A stretch of DNA of 64,000 nt, from contig CM041540.1 in the NCBI GenBank assembly GCA_023238725.1, forward strand, positions 6,591,501-6,655,500. Reading direction: 5' to 3'. This document shows positions 36,982-48,600 of this stretch, one piece after another (positions within the stretch are counted from its first letter, which is position 1; each line of letters starts with the position of its first letter). The DNA comes from Scortum barcoo (lineage: Eukaryota > Chordata > Actinopteri > Centrarchiformes > Terapontidae). The notes under the pieces were generated by a model. The model had not been told where the DNA came from and did not search any database. It saw nothing but the letters and a program-made list of their open reading frames with translations. Made by a program: the position numbers and the translations under genes.

Positions 36982-37087
36982 ATGTGGAAGTCAGTCGTGG
37001 GCCACAATGTGAACATGAAGGTGGCTGCAGAGGGGGACGACTGGGAGACGGACCCTGACTTTGAGGTGCTGTGTGGTATCACTTTGT

Positions 37088-37118
<31 letters not shown>

Positions 37119-40100
37119 TGCAAACTGCAAACACTCCTCAAATCAACCCTTTCTGGTTTTTGTGTTGCAGAATGACGTGTCAGAGCAGGAGCAGAGGTGG
37201 GGGGCGAAGACCATCGAGGGCTCGGGGCGTAAAGAGCACATCAGGTAAAGAGATGCACGAAGTCTCCGTCTGCAGGTGAACGTTTCTTTTTCTTATGAGA
37301 CGCACAGAGATGCAGGTCAGAGTGGGCGCTTCGTTGCAACAGGAAGAGGAAGTGAGAGCACAAGCTGTCAGGCTGCAAGTCTCTCCTAATATGGATAATA
37401 TGTGATGATGATGACGTTTTGACAGATTTAAAGTGCTGCGCTTTCTCACTGCTGTCAACAACTATAAATTCAGGCAGGAGTGCTGAATGTAAATGAATGA
37501 CTGGGGGAGATTGTTCACAGATTCAGGGATCACTTTCTTTATAAAACCCCTTCAGCTGGTGTTAATCCTCCTCCAACAGGACATTTAATTCATCTTTGTG
37601 CACTAAATGTTATGTTAAAGCGAACTTAGGAAGGAGGTCGAAGGTCCTCTTGTAGGTTTAAAAACACCCACGAGGACGCCAGTTATGTGAATTTGAGAAT
37701 GACTCACATTTTCTTCTGTATTCTTCTTATTAATATGAGTTAAAAATATATATTTGAAATTAATTGTGAATGGTTGTTTAATTTAAAGCTTGTAAGTTGG
37801 CTATCTTCATTTCTAGAGTTTGGAAAAAAAACCTCAGGAGGGTTTATTTCTTTAGTATTATTTGTAATTCATGTTGCTACTAAGCCTGTTTGGGCTGGCC
37901 ATATTATTCATGTATAAGACAATAATAATATAAAATCAATAAAATCCCTAGGTAGACGCTTTTGACCACTTATCATCTGTTTAAACCTGCAGAGTATCTA
38001 TACTAAAATCAATTTATTAACTATTTATTATCTTTTATAACGCTTGACTCTAAGCCATATTAGAAAGCTTTCATGGCAACCACAAAATAATCAATGGCCT
38101 GTAACTGATCTCTAGAGCATTAGTAGTTGATGTATTAACCATTAAAAAAAGTAATTTATGTCAACATATAAAGATAATGTTATTAGAAAATGGCACCGAA
38201 TCGATTAGTTGCTTAATCAATTGATGAAATAAGCAAAGAATCCATTGATCCTCAGGGGGAAATTTACATGTTCCAGCAGACAGGTAGAAATATAATAAAG
38301 CAAATAAAGAACACTTTGGATAAAATAAATAAAAATTAAATAAGTCAGTTAGACAAAATGAGAGATGTTATTTTTAAAAAAGCCATATATACCGATGACA
38401 TTACAAAAACTTAGGCTATGCCATTTTGAATTATTAAAAAATGATTAAAATAAAGGTTAGTTGCATCTTCACTTAAATTATGAGTACTTTAAACAGATAA
38501 TAGAACTACAGTGGGACAACTCACAGATAATCTCTTGGTATCTACTGCGTATTGCACCTTCTAATGCCGTTTATCACTTCTATTTTGGTTTTATATATTT
38601 GTTCTCTTTTTTTTGCATCAGAATTTCCTCCAAATGTGTTCACACTTTCTTAAATTAATCTTTATTTTTTTATTCACACTTCCCTTTGCAGTTTAAATGT
38701 CTTTAAAGCACTTAGAAATGAGCCTTGGGTATGAACTGAGGTATATAAATAAATGAGCCTACTATGAGTACATTACAATATCACTGATAAATACTTACTA
38801 AAGACGTGTATTGCGGTCATTGTGTGCTCTGATGTTTGACACCTGTATGACCTGCCAGCGTTGCAGAGCTCAGAAACAAAGTCGCTGTGGAGCACGAGCA
38901 GGTGAAGCAGAAGGAAAACGTCCCTAAAGCCTCGTATGGATATGGAGGGAAGTTTGGAGTGGAGAAGGACCGAATGGACAAGGTAGACACCATCCATCAT
39001 CCATCACTTATATAACCTGCACGCTGTCGGCCGAAGCTGTTCATAAATGGATCTTTACTGTCCAGGTGGCTCTGGGACACGACTATGTGGCACAAGTCGC
39101 GCAGCACTCCTCCCAGAAAGATGCAGCTCAGGGGTTCGGAGGGAAATATGGTGTTCAGAGAGACCGTGTGGACAAGGTGAGAAGACGAGCAGAGAGTCGA
39201 GAGTCTCCGTCCTCTCACAGATCTGTTTTTGTTCTTTTAAGTAATAAATTTAGGTTTTGTTTGGAAAAGCTTTATCAGACACTTAATAATTCACAGCAGA
39301 GTGTTTTTAAATGTCTTAAAACACTGGAAAGGATCTTTAAAGCTGTATATGAACCTCTGTGTGGTCTGTGCAGTCTGCCATGGGCTTCGAATACAAAGGA
39401 GAGGTGAAGCAACATGCGTCTCAGAAAGGTGAGGTCGTCCATCCATCTTCAAAGAGGCCTTCTCACCTACAGTATGATATTTTCAATTTGGAAGCTGCTA
39501 TCTAACAGACGTGTCTTTTATTTACAATCCAAATGTTTGTAGATTACTCGAAGGGATTTGGGGGAAAGTACGGGGTGGAGAAGGAAAAAGTGGACAAAGC
39601 GGCCTTGGGCTATGACTATAAAGGAGAAACTGAGAAGCACCAGTCGCAAAAAGGTGAGTTTAAGTCAAACCAAGTGTCCGTTTTTACACCGCTCGCTTGA
39701 CATTTGCTTTATTTGGCATTTGCATCTTGTTCCCACCAGACTACGCTAAAGGTTTTGGAGGAAAGTACGGGGTGGAGAAAGAGAGGGTGGACAAAGCTGC
39801 TTTAGGCTACGACTATAAAGGAGAAACGGAGAAGCACCAGTCACAGAAAGGTGAGTCACATCTCTAACGTCTCTCGGTTTCGACACCTTCTCGTCTGCAT
39901 CTGACCTCTTTGTTCATTTCACATTCAGATTACTCAAAGGGATTCGGAGGGAAGTTCGGTGTCGAGAAGGAGAAGGTGGATAAAGCCGCTTTGGGCTACG
40001 ATTACAAGAGCGAGACGGAGAAACATCAGTCGCAAAAAGGTGTGGAAACATCCACACATGCATATTTTAAGATGTGAGAGGACTTGTAGTACATCAGGTT

Positions 40101-42442
40101 AATCAAATGTCTCTCTGTTTAGATTATTCAGCAGGTTTTGGAGGTCGTTATGGAGTACAGACAGACCGCATGGATAAGGTCAGTAATCCTTAAACTTAGA
40201 TTAATCTGGAGGTTGTTTCTCTGATTAACTGATTAGTCTGTAAAATTAGATTAAATAGTAGAAAATTCCCTTCAAAATTTCTGAAAGTACAGTTTTCTTT
40301 TGAATAGGTTTCATATCAAATCTAATAAGCATTTTAGCTTGTTGAGCGTTGGTGTTAATTTAGAAACAATGCTTCATATCATGGCACAAACCTCGGGTCA
40401 TTATTCTTTTGGCCAAGTGAACGTGGACTGTGAGGCATGATCCCATTAGGCCAGATGACATAAAAACATAAAATCTTTATATTTGAGACATCTCCCATTT
40501 GACGAATTAACAAAACACAAAACACAGAAAAGAGTGAATGATAATCTCGCTCTCTGTTGCTGTTTTTCAGAGTGCAGCTGGCTTCTCAGACATGGACTCT
40601 CCCTCCACTGCTTATGAAAAGACACAACCGTTGGAGGCCTGTAAGTTCATTTTCAACATAATCAGCGCAGAGGTGTTCAAACAATCAGAAACAAAACTTT
40701 AAATCATTATCTTATGCAGCAAGTGCAGGTGCAGGAAAGCTGAAGGCACGCTTTGAAAACATGGCCAAGGCTTCAGACGAAGAGAACAGGAAGAAGGCAG
40801 AAGAAGAGAAGGCGAGGAGGCAAGCCAGAGAGAGCCGAGAGCGAGAGCTCGCCAAACGCAGACAGGAGGTAACGCGTACGCTGCACAGTGCACGTGTGAA
40901 GAGGTCAAAATGAAATGATGGTCTACATGCAGGATGATGACTTTGTATTTCCTGCAGGAGGAGAGCAGCAGAGAGGAGGACATTCGGCCACTGCCTGTTC
41001 CAGATGTGGCTCCAGAGTGCGACCTGCCACCGCCAGCCGTCCACCAGCATGTGCCAGAGAGAGAAATACCTGAACCAGAACCAGAACCAGAACCCGAGCC
41101 AGAGCCAGAACCAGAACCAGAACCAGATGTAAGACACTGTTTCAAACAAATATCAGATCTACCAAATGTTTATAATAATTTGATCATTTATTTATCTGGC
41201 TGAAAGCTGGTGATATTCTGTATCTATGTTATTGTTAAAAAATCTCATGATATTCATTCACTCACTCAAAAACATACAAGCAGTTATAAGAGAAAATACA
41301 TAATATAGATAATCCCACCCTGTCACACTAGTCCGCTCTAATTCCCTTTATAACTTTAATCCTTTCTGTTCATTTTTGTTTCACAAACAGAGTTGTTTTA
41401 AAGAATATTTCTCAAAATGTAAATTTCTCCTTAAATGTTTATTAAGTTACCCAGATGCATTTTCATAGCCGGGACATTTGTCTTCAAATTGCTTCAATAA
41501 ATCAATAAGAGATGAAGAAAGAAAAATCAATCATATGTCTGGTTCCAAATACAAAAAAAACTTATCGCTGTTTTGAAGATCCTCAAAGACTCTTCCAGCC
41601 ATCACGGTAAAAAAATACTCATTTACATTAAAAAAGATTTACAACTCGTTTCTCAAGCGGTGACAGTATTTCCAAATTCAGGTACACAGAAATGACATAT
41701 TTTGTACAACACAAGCAAAAATTAATGAATGAAAATAGGGCATATTGAAAAGAAATAACAGTTTATACTAATATAAGTGACAGTAAGATTTTATATTTTT
41801 GTTTGTGTTGTACAAATGGAGCAAGGACAATTTCCAGGTTTCGTAATGGACTTTTCTGAATGTTCGAGTTCAGGAAATCTTAAAAACATTCCATGATATC
41901 TTCAGGATGAACCAGAGTACGACATGCCCCCAGCTTTGCCTCCGCGCTCTGAAGACCTCGAAGCGGACGCCCCCCCGCTACCTCACAGATCAGCAGATGT
42001 GGATGATGAGGATGAGGGAGAGTATGAAGAGCTTGCTGAGCCGCCGCCTCCTCCTCCTGCACCAACAGGTCTGCGTCTGCTGTCAGTTAAACGTCAGATC
42101 TTTAACACGTGGAATACAAATTCACTTTGATCTTTTATTTTACAGCCACAGACAACGACTATGAAGATCTGACGTGTGGCCAGCAGGCGGTAGCAGTTTA
42201 TGACTATGAAGGAGGTTTGACACTTTATCAATTCTTTATTTTTACTTTAATATTCATCTCTCAGCGCTTGTGAGGACAGATCCTTTCGCTTCCTCTCCCA
42301 CACAGAGGCTGATGACGAGATCTCCTTCAAACCGGACGACATCATCACCAACATAGAGATGATCGACGAGGGCTGGTGGAAGGGGCAGTGTCGCGGACGC
42401 ATCGGCCTGTTCCCAGCCGCGTACGTCCAGCTGATGGAGTGA
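36982..42442 (+). CDS. hcls1: HS1, haematopoietic cortactin-like actin regulator
   Basis: HS1 binds Arp2/3 and F-actin and is phosphorylated downstream of antigen receptors in blood cells. Coding exons: 36982-37065, 37171-37244, 38859-38982, 39066-39176, 39374-39428, 39543-39653, 39740-39850, 39929-40039, 40123-40178, 40571-40640, 40720-40868, 40958-41128, 41906-42068, 42146-42214, 42306-42442; total 531 residues. The N-terminal acidic Arp2/3 motif is DDWETDPDF (19-27). Five 37-residue repeats occupy 76-260 and a half repeat 261-279. Then come a charged helical stretch, a Glu-Pro run, tyrosines in GEYEEL and NDYEDL contexts, a PPPPPP run, and an SH3 domain at about 476-531 (AVYDYEG, DEGWWKG, GLFPAAYV). 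Start MWKSVVGH, the Glu-Pro run and linkage to golgb1 favour HS1 over cortactin. Human HS1 has 486 residues and 3.5 repeats. Confidence 0.93.
37091..37119 (+). repeat. GT dinucleotide microsatellite
   Basis: About 14 GT units in a row begin 26 bases after the hcls1 exon donor at 37065/37066. It is intronic and likely length-polymorphic. Confidence 0.9.
37245..38858 (+). other. Large hcls1 intron with repeat fragments
   Basis: No exon is found in this 1.6-kb intron; the frame joins cleanly across it (phase 2). Around 38090-38240 the phrases 'ataatcaatggcctgtaact' and 'aatcgattagttgcttaatc' resemble the 'ctgcaactaatgatt' repeat family in degenerate form. Confidence 0.45.
39543..40039 (+). repeat. 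Three tandem near-identical 111-bp repeat exons of hcls1
   Basis: Exons 39543-39653, 39740-39850 and 39929-40039 are each exactly 111 bp. Each encodes one whole 37-residue repeat of the form DYxKGFGGKxGVEKE..DKAALGYDYK, and all are flanked by phase-1 introns of only 78-86 bp. Because they are symmetric, duplication or skipping of one keeps the frame. This is the region that lengthens the protein relative to human HS1. Confidence 0.9.
41072..41128 (+). repeat. Coding Glu-Pro hexanucleotide-type repeat in hcls1
   Basis: GAACCA or GAGCCA units in tandem encode about nine Glu-Pro dipeptides before Asp at the exon end. The repeat ends directly at the donor, AGAT followed by GTAAGA. Human HS1 has a shorter Glu-Pro run in a similar position, so the tract is old, but its length here may vary. 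Confidence 0.85.
41129..41905 (+). other. hcls1 intron after the Glu-Pro exon
   Basis: AT-rich sequence without recognisable exon or named repeat. The frame is phase 0 on both sides. Confidence 0.4.
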
Positions 42443-42528
42443 GCGACGAGCCCAGGGAGTGTTTGCACAATCTCAAATCTCTCTCGCTGTTCAACAGAAG
42501 AAAATGCATTTTAGCTCTGTATTTATAG

Positions 42529-42534
42529 AATAAA
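42529..42534 (+). terminator. Probable hcls1 polyadenylation signal
   Basis: AATAAA 87 bases after the hcls1 stop codon. An ATTAAA follows at about 42682. The short 3' region makes one of these the likely end of the message. Confidence 0.55.
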
Positions 42535-42689
42535 TCACAGCAAATTTGTGCTAAAATGATGCTTCTGATCAGCTGATTCCTATATTTTTGCTGTGTAACG
42601 TATCGCTTAGGGTCTGTGGCAATGAACATGAGGGCACTGTGACCACCAACCTTATTTACACCATGCATCTGCAATGAACCGATTAAAGA

Positions 42690-43477
42690 AAATATTCTAG
42701 ATGAGATTTGTTTTTCTTAGCTGACAACTTTTATTTGTCCATTTCTTTTGAATGTCATCTTTTACTTACTTATCCCGATCATCTTGTTCATTTGACATAA
42801 TTCTGCACTCCAAATTTTGAATCAAATTATGGTTAAAAACTGAAAAAATAGTTTTACATTTGAAAAGCACAGTGAATTCATTTATGATTTTGCATACACC
42901 TTCTGTGTCATGGTATATACAGAGATATAGGACAAATGCTGGGACAAGAGAGTAATAACGTGAACAAAGGGGGAATGATATGCAACAAATGTTCCCATTC
43001 TGACTCAAACCGGAGACTTTGTGCTTCTTGGTTGGCATTTCAACCCCTTAAATCACAAGGGTGCCTTAGTAATGTTTATTTTAACCATATATCCCAGTCT
43101 CAAGTGGTATAAGACATAAAAACTATAGCAGACAATACAAGCTGTAGATCAATAAATGATTATTTTATCTGATTATGAAAGCACAAACATGACAATACCA
43201 AGACAAGCTCAAGGCAGAGATATTTTACACAAGTCTCACTTTCTTTCAACTTGTCCTTACATGAAGATGGAGCTGCTGTTCCATAAGAACAAACATTTTC
43301 CTGCAGTGAATTATTTTACAACAACAGGCCGTGAATCTTATAATCCACTGAACAGAACGAGATGCATCAGCAGAAATTCCACAGTTATTGTGTACAAAAT
43401 AATACAAGAAATGATGCTGCGTTTCTGCTTAAGAAAAGTCTTTAAGGCAAAGAAAAGGTTTTCTGGTTTCCTCTGGT
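42690..43477. other. hcls1-llph tail-to-tail gap
   Basis: The sequence between the two convergent genes includes the llph 3' untranslated region. I find no further gene. The last 200 bases before the llph stop are less AT-rich and probably belong to its message. Confidence 0.4.
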
Positions 43478-44370
43478 TCACCAGGAGATGCCCTTCTTCT
43501 TCTTGGCCTGGCCACTTTTCTTTGCCATTCGTTTAGTTTTCAGTTTCTTGGCCTGCCGCTGACTCATCCATGCAGGGTACTGACCGTTTTCATCCAACAG
43601 AGTTTTCTTATTGCGCTTGCTGTCCATTTCCATCTTTCCATCTGAAATACCAAAGGAAAGGCTGATAAATAAGATGACAAGGATTGTTTCCAAAAATGGT
43701 AAAATTATTTAGTTCATATACAAGAATCTTGCCTTGGTAAACTGGTGCAGAACAATAAACACAGTGAAAACAAGATAATAGGAGTAAAATACAAGTGCTG
43801 CAAATGTCAATATAAAATAGAAAATTTCCAAGAAATATTATACAGTTATGTGAAATATAATTCAAAATGAAAGAGCTGCTGTCAGACTGTTATCAGCAGT
43901 CACTGTCAAATAGACCAACAGAAGAAACTGAAGAGATGCTACTTGTGATATAAATAATTATGAACTTCTAATTCTTTGAGCCTCTCAAACCATCCAGCAC
44001 AATACTAAATATCAGCCTGATCTGCCAACCTGTGCTTAAAAGACAAATGACTTTCTAGCGCAGACACTTTAACTACAACTGGTTACAAAAAGCCTAAAAT
44101 ATACGATTACGATAGTTGTCGACTCCCTGTGGACCGTGTTGTCTCCCACTCACCGTCAGCCTCCACCTCCCCCATTTCCACATCTGTCTGCTTCTTGATC
44201 TTGTCAGCTGGCACCACAGTGGCGATCTCCTGCACTTCAGCCATGGCGTCCTCTCCTTTCTTATCCAGATTCAGAGCTTGTTTCAGACGGGCCAGCTCCT
44301 TGGGAGCATTTTTCTTCCTCTTCTCAGCACGCATCTTCCTCTTCCATTTGCTCCGAAGGCTTTTTGCCAT
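43478..44370 (-). CDS. llph: LLP homolog, nucleolar ribosome-biogenesis protein
   Basis: LLPH is a small, very basic nuclear/nucleolar protein of the learning-associated protein (LAPS18) family; it is linked to large-subunit ribosome assembly and neuronal growth. Minus-strand coding exons: 44370-44154 and 43641-43478, total 126 residues (human about 129). The start MAKSLRSKWKRKMRAEKRKK is nearly invariant in the family. The C-terminal block includes NKKTLLDENGQYPAW and MSQRQAKKLKTKR and ends in a lysine-rich tail, GISW. The middle part (about residues 30-72) is variable. The acceptor of the first coding exon is at 44383/44382, so an upstream untranslated exon exists. It most likely ends at 45351, where AACTCTC is followed by GTAAGT on the minus strand. 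The gene is head-to-head with pex26. Confidence 0.95.
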
Positions 44371-44382
44371 TTTAACGACGAT

Positions 44383-45350
44383 CTGAAATAATAAAAAACA
44401 CACCAGTCAACAAACTGGCTTTTACATTCTTCTCCAATACTTCCTCTAGACAATAATCAGCACTGCAGGGCCCGACAGTTCAATTTTTTTTTCTATTACT
44501 AATAAATAAAGTTCCTCTGGGACAGATTAGATCCTTCACCTTAATTTAATTTCTGTTCCAAATCCCTCATAGTGTTTTTGATGATGACACCTTAAAATGT
44601 TCCTAAAAATAGTGGACATTTCATTTAATCTTATTGACAAAGATAACACACACAAGAAGTACTTCCAACTTTCACTGGCAAAAAAAAGTTGCAATAATCA
44701 CACTGTAAAAAAACTCTGCCACAAGTAAAAGTTCTGCATTTGAGGTCTAACTAGTAAAAATATAAAAGTATTAGCAACAAAAAGTATTAAAAATAAAAGT
44801 ACTCATTTGTTAGTGTATGACAGGAGATCATAGCTCTTATATAAATGATCAAATATGAACAAAATATAAAGTAAAAGGTAGAAACTGTCCATATAATGTG
44901 ATGTCTACATTACATGATGAGATGCATCCTACCGTCTTAACAGTGTTATATTTCTAGTTGTAACATATTTTTATCTATATCCTGCTTTTCATCTTCATAC
45001 TTTGTTATTACTATTACTATTACCATTTTCTAGTCCTACACCTTGTACTTTGGTAAATTTTACTTATGTGATTTGTATCTAGGTATTTCTTAAACTTACG
45101 AATCCCATTGCCAACAGACTGCTCCATGTTACTGTTGTGCAAAACATGACAAATAAAATCTTAAATACTGAGATATCAGCAAGCTACAGCTATTAGCTTT
45201 GAGGCTAATTTACACCTTAGCTTGCTTGCTAGACATTCAGCTTCCTTGTTCGATATTTTTATGCTGCTGTGAGACAACACACGTTCATGATAACTGATTA
45301 GTGTTAGATTTATTCTTCGTATTATATATAAACAGAGAGCGGTGACTTAC
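44383..45350 (-). other. llph 5' intron carrying an AGTAC-type repeat
   Basis: The intron in the 5' untranslated region spans this stretch. Bases 44700-45080 contain 'cacaagtaaaagttctgcat' and 'aaaataaaagtactcatttg', phrases of the 'agtacttttact' fish repeat. Confidence 0.5.
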
Positions 45351-45628
45351 GAGAGTTAGCTTAGCCTCTTCACTCAGGAGCGACCCACGTGTTTACAAGC
45401 TAGAGAGGAAGAAACGATGACGTACTTCCGGGGAAACAGCAACGTGATTGGCTGGCTCCGTAGAGTAGGAGACTCGTGGGGATTGCAGGAAGTAAACAAG
45501 CCGTGAGAGGGGAACAGAGCGGACAAATGAGACCTTTACACGGGTTTATTTCGCTTTCAGGCGGAAAATAAGCCTCTAAAAGTAAAGTAGCATCTTTGTA
45601 GGGTTGTAAATAGTTTGTGTTTTTCGTC
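45351..45628. promoter_or_regulatory. Bidirectional llph/pex26 promoter
   Basis: The start regions of the two divergent genes are separated by under 300 bases. The interval contains an E-box CACGTG at about 45386, a CRE-like TGACGTA at 45419 that runs into an ETS-type ACTTCCGG, and an inverted CCAAT box (GATTGG) at about 45446. No TATA box is seen. This composition is typical of housekeeping bidirectional promoters. The motifs are visible; activity is inferred. Confidence 0.6.
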
Positions 45629-47764
45629 ATGAGCAGCTGTTTAGCCGGCCTGGCTCCCTGCAGTCCTCCGCTCGCCTCCTCTTTGACACAGGTGCTCTCC
45701 ATGCTGGACACCGCTGCGGAGCAAATGATGGTCCTTCAAGACTTCCAGGCGGCCTTTGACACCTGCTGCACGGGCCTGCAGAGCCTGGCCCACGTGGAGC
45801 AAGAGGACTACAGGTGAGGGAGTGAAAAAACAAGACCAACAAATAAAAACAATATGACCTGAGTGCTTCCTGCAGCCTGGAAGGTATTACATGTGACCTT
45901 TATGTGTGCGTCTGCAGGTATGGAGAGTGTAAAGCCGGATTATGCATCTTGGGGATTCAGGCTCTGGCCGAGATGAACCAGTGGGAGGGAGTCCTCTCCT
46001 GGGTCCTCCAGCAGTACGAGGACCAGGAGACAATACCTGCTAAAATCATGCAGATGTGGTGAGCACAGCTGAAGCATGAAGCCCAGTCATTTATAAACAG
46101 AGCAACACTAATGGCCCTTTTCCACTAGCACCTACTCTGCTCGACTCGACTCGGTTTTTAGGCTTTTCCATTACGTGTTAATCAGGGAAATATACTTAAA
46201 TAACACTTGCTGCAGAAAAGTGTCCCCTGTGATTGTATATTCTGTCAGTATTACTCATGCATTAATGTAAAAGCAGCATTTTATTGTTGTAGTTGCTTGA
46301 GGTGGAGCTCATTTTGTATAAAATTTTTAAATGTAAAAGTAGCAGATCTTTACATTTTCTAAGCAGAAATTTTAGAATAAATATAAGGCATAACAAAGTA
46401 GAAGTAGAATTAAATTAAAATGACAGTATTTCCAATATAGTGGAGTAGATGTGGAAAATATCATGAAAAGACATGCTTTTCAGTACTTTCACCTCAAATT
46501 TGTACTCATGTACAGTGCTTTAAATCAAGAATAAAATTTTATAAGAATACAAAAAAGGAGGAAACAGCAAATGAAAACTAAATAAATACATTAGTTCTGC
46601 AACTAACAAATGTTTTTATTTACAAATTATCTGCCAGTTATTTCGTCAAATTCAACGTTTTGCCAGCAAAATGTCAGAAAATGAAACCAAAACAACTGAG
46701 AACCCCATTATTATTTCTTAAGATGATGTCTTCATATTTTACATTTTAACAGTCCAAAGATATTTACTGTATCATATATAATGAGAAAGCAAGCACATCC
46801 TCACATTTGAGAAGCTGAAATCATAGAATATGAAGTATTTATACTTAAAAAAGGACTGAAACAATCAACCACATGTCAGAATAGTTGCAGATCATTTTTC
46901 TGTAGATTTACTTATCAGTGTATCTACAGATCTTTTCACATCTTAGATGCACATCGAATATATTTTCTCTCTCATTTTGGCAGCATACTTCTTTACTCCA
47001 AGGTGGGGGAGCCGGCCGTGATGCAGGAGGCAGCCAGAGTTTGGTTACACTGCCCGTCCAACAGCAGAGTCTCTGGGTTCTCGACGGTGGCGGAGCTTTA
47101 CCTGTTGCACGTCCTCGTCCCCCTTGGCTGCAAAGACGAGGCTCTGGAGCTGATTGTCGGCGAGGTGGGAAGCAGTGCATTCACAGAAGAACAGAGGCAG
47201 ACGGCGCTCGATGTTGTTGAAGAACAAGAGCGGCAGAATCAAGAGCCTCCTCTAAATCCCAAAATCAGTCCAAACCCTGAGAGCACTGCACATACGGTCT
47301 CAACTCAAGGTTTTATAACTCATTTCACCTCTTTAAAAACACACTCATTATTAGAAGTCCATATTAGTACAAATAATGAATTCACATCCTTTCTGATTGT
47401 GTTTGCCTTGCACAGGAGCTGTAATCCACAGACTTAAAGCCATGCTCAGGTTTTTCCACAGAAAACTCTTGTTGACCGGCTCTTGTTCATTCCCTCTCCG
47501 GAAAGCTTTTCTGGCTGCCATCCTTCTCTACATGCTTTTTTTCCGACTGGATCCAGGTTGGATTAGATGTTCTTTGTATCTCACTTTCATCACAAAACTT
47601 GTTGATGTGTAAAATGATGCAAAATAAGTCTTCCTGTTCTTTCCCCCACAGCTCTTCCGGCTTCATTCATGTGGATTTCTAAACTTCTTCAACTCCTCAA
47701 ACAGATGTGGAGTGCCATGTTTGCACCGTACTATCAGGCTATCAGTCAGAGCAAAGGACTGTAA
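45629..47764 (+). CDS. pex26: Peroxisome assembly protein 26
   Basis: PEX26 is the tail-anchored peroxisomal membrane receptor for the PEX1-PEX6 ATPase pair that recycles the import receptor PEX5. Exons: 45629-45813, 45918-46058, 46984-47309, 47416-47556, 47652-47764, total 301 residues (human 305). Conserved blocks are LDFRAA-like LQDFQAAFDTC near residue 40, ILGIQALAEMNQWEGVLSWV in exon 2, LHVLVPLGCKDEALELIVG in exon 3, and the membrane anchor at about 247-260 (KAFLAAILLYMLFF) followed by RLDP. The start at 45629 is the first ATG after the promoter; an upstream in-frame GTG codon is not needed. The second intron contains two interspersed repeats. Linkage to usp18 matches human chromosome 22. 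Identification is by block-by-block recognition. Confidence 0.94.
46180..46530 (+). repeat. AGTAC-type repeat, inverted partner 1
   Basis: In pex26 intron 2. It contains 'gtaaaagcagcattttattg' and 'gcttgaggtggagctcattt'. The reverse complement of both is found at 49500-49560, so the two copies form a long imperfect inverted pair about 3 kb apart. Confidence 0.65.
46590..46905 (+). repeat. 'ctgcaactaatgatt'-type repeat in pex26 intron 2
   Basis: Starts 'tagttctgcaactaacaaat' and includes 'tgtcagaaaatgaaaccaaa' and 'tcacatttgagaagctgaaa', the typical phrases of the family, ending around 'agaatagttgcagatc'. It lies directly before exon 3. Confidence 0.7.
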
Positions 47765-48410
47765 AAGACTGAAAATCACAGTATGGTTTTACCTTGTTGT
47801 ATTAATAAGAGACTGAGATTTTGTCTTCTTTGCCGCCATGATGCTCCGCAGACTGAGATCATAAATTCACCATCCTCACTGACACCTCCAGGTCCAGATT
47901 GTTCATCCTGAATTTCATCTTCATCCTAATAATAACTTTTATTAAACACATAAATGCCTCAGTGAGGCCAAAATCTTCTTTAAAGGAGTTTCCTCTTCTT
48001 AGAACATTATAGCATAATTGCAAAACTGTTTAACTGTTTAATTCAGACTGAGATAATTGTAGAATACAGTTGGAAGAGGATAAAAGAAAATGGGAAACCT
48101 TCCTGAACTGACTGCTTTTGACTTTTTATCTTGACTTTGACATCAATTAATGAAGTACTTATTTCATAATCTGTAAGTAAAATGTATTTAAATTCATTGT
48201 ATAAATTATGAATATGAATTTGAAGATCCACATCTGTATAGACAGAATTTGTTGTTATAGAATTATATTTAAATCAGTCTTTATTTTTAAGATACTATAT
48301 AATTATAACTTCAGAAATACTGATTATAGATAGGTTATAGATGGGAGACAAATCAAAGGAAAAATCTAAATACAATAGTTGAGTAACACATCAAATATAT
48401 GCTTCTGCCC
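47765..48410 (+). other. pex26 3' region
   Basis: Non-coding sequence after the pex26 stop. ATTAAA at 47941 is a possible polyadenylation signal. Nothing else is recognisable. Confidence 0.4.
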
Positions 48411-48419
48411 ACCACATCT

Positions 48420-48600
48420 CAATGAATGGTTTGGTGAGTATGAAAATGATTTCAATAAAAGGTTCAGCCTTTACAGTCACCAGATCTCAAACCAGTTTCA
48501 CACCTGTGAAAGATTTTGGACCAACGTGTCAGACGGTGCTCTCCACCACCATCACCACAAGACCAAGAGATATAAATGTTTACCTTCAAATCTACTCAGT
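48420..48600 (+). pseudogene. Tc1/mariner-type transposase C-terminal remnant
   Basis: From 48477 the frame reads SPDLKPVSHL, a stop, then KILDQRVRRCSPPPSPQ. This matches the well-known SPDLNPIEHLW block around the last catalytic residue of Tc1-type DDE transposases, followed by the segment typical of a common fish copy. The internal stop and lack of the N-terminal domains show a dead fragment. It lies between pex26 and usp18. Confidence 0.75.

Noticed and set aside
36982..42442. Cortactin (cttn) instead of HS1
   Set aside because: Repeat number alone would be closer to cortactin, but the MWKSVVGH start, the Glu-Pro run, the repeat-3-like sequence and the golgb1 neighbour all point to hcls1.
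44116..44391. Plus-strand frames opposite llph exon 1
   Set aside because: Antisense shadow of the lysine/glutamate-rich llph exon.
45617..45628. Upstream in-frame GTG as pex26 start
   Set aside because: The ATG at 45629 is downstream by only four codons, and vertebrate initiation at GTG is rare.
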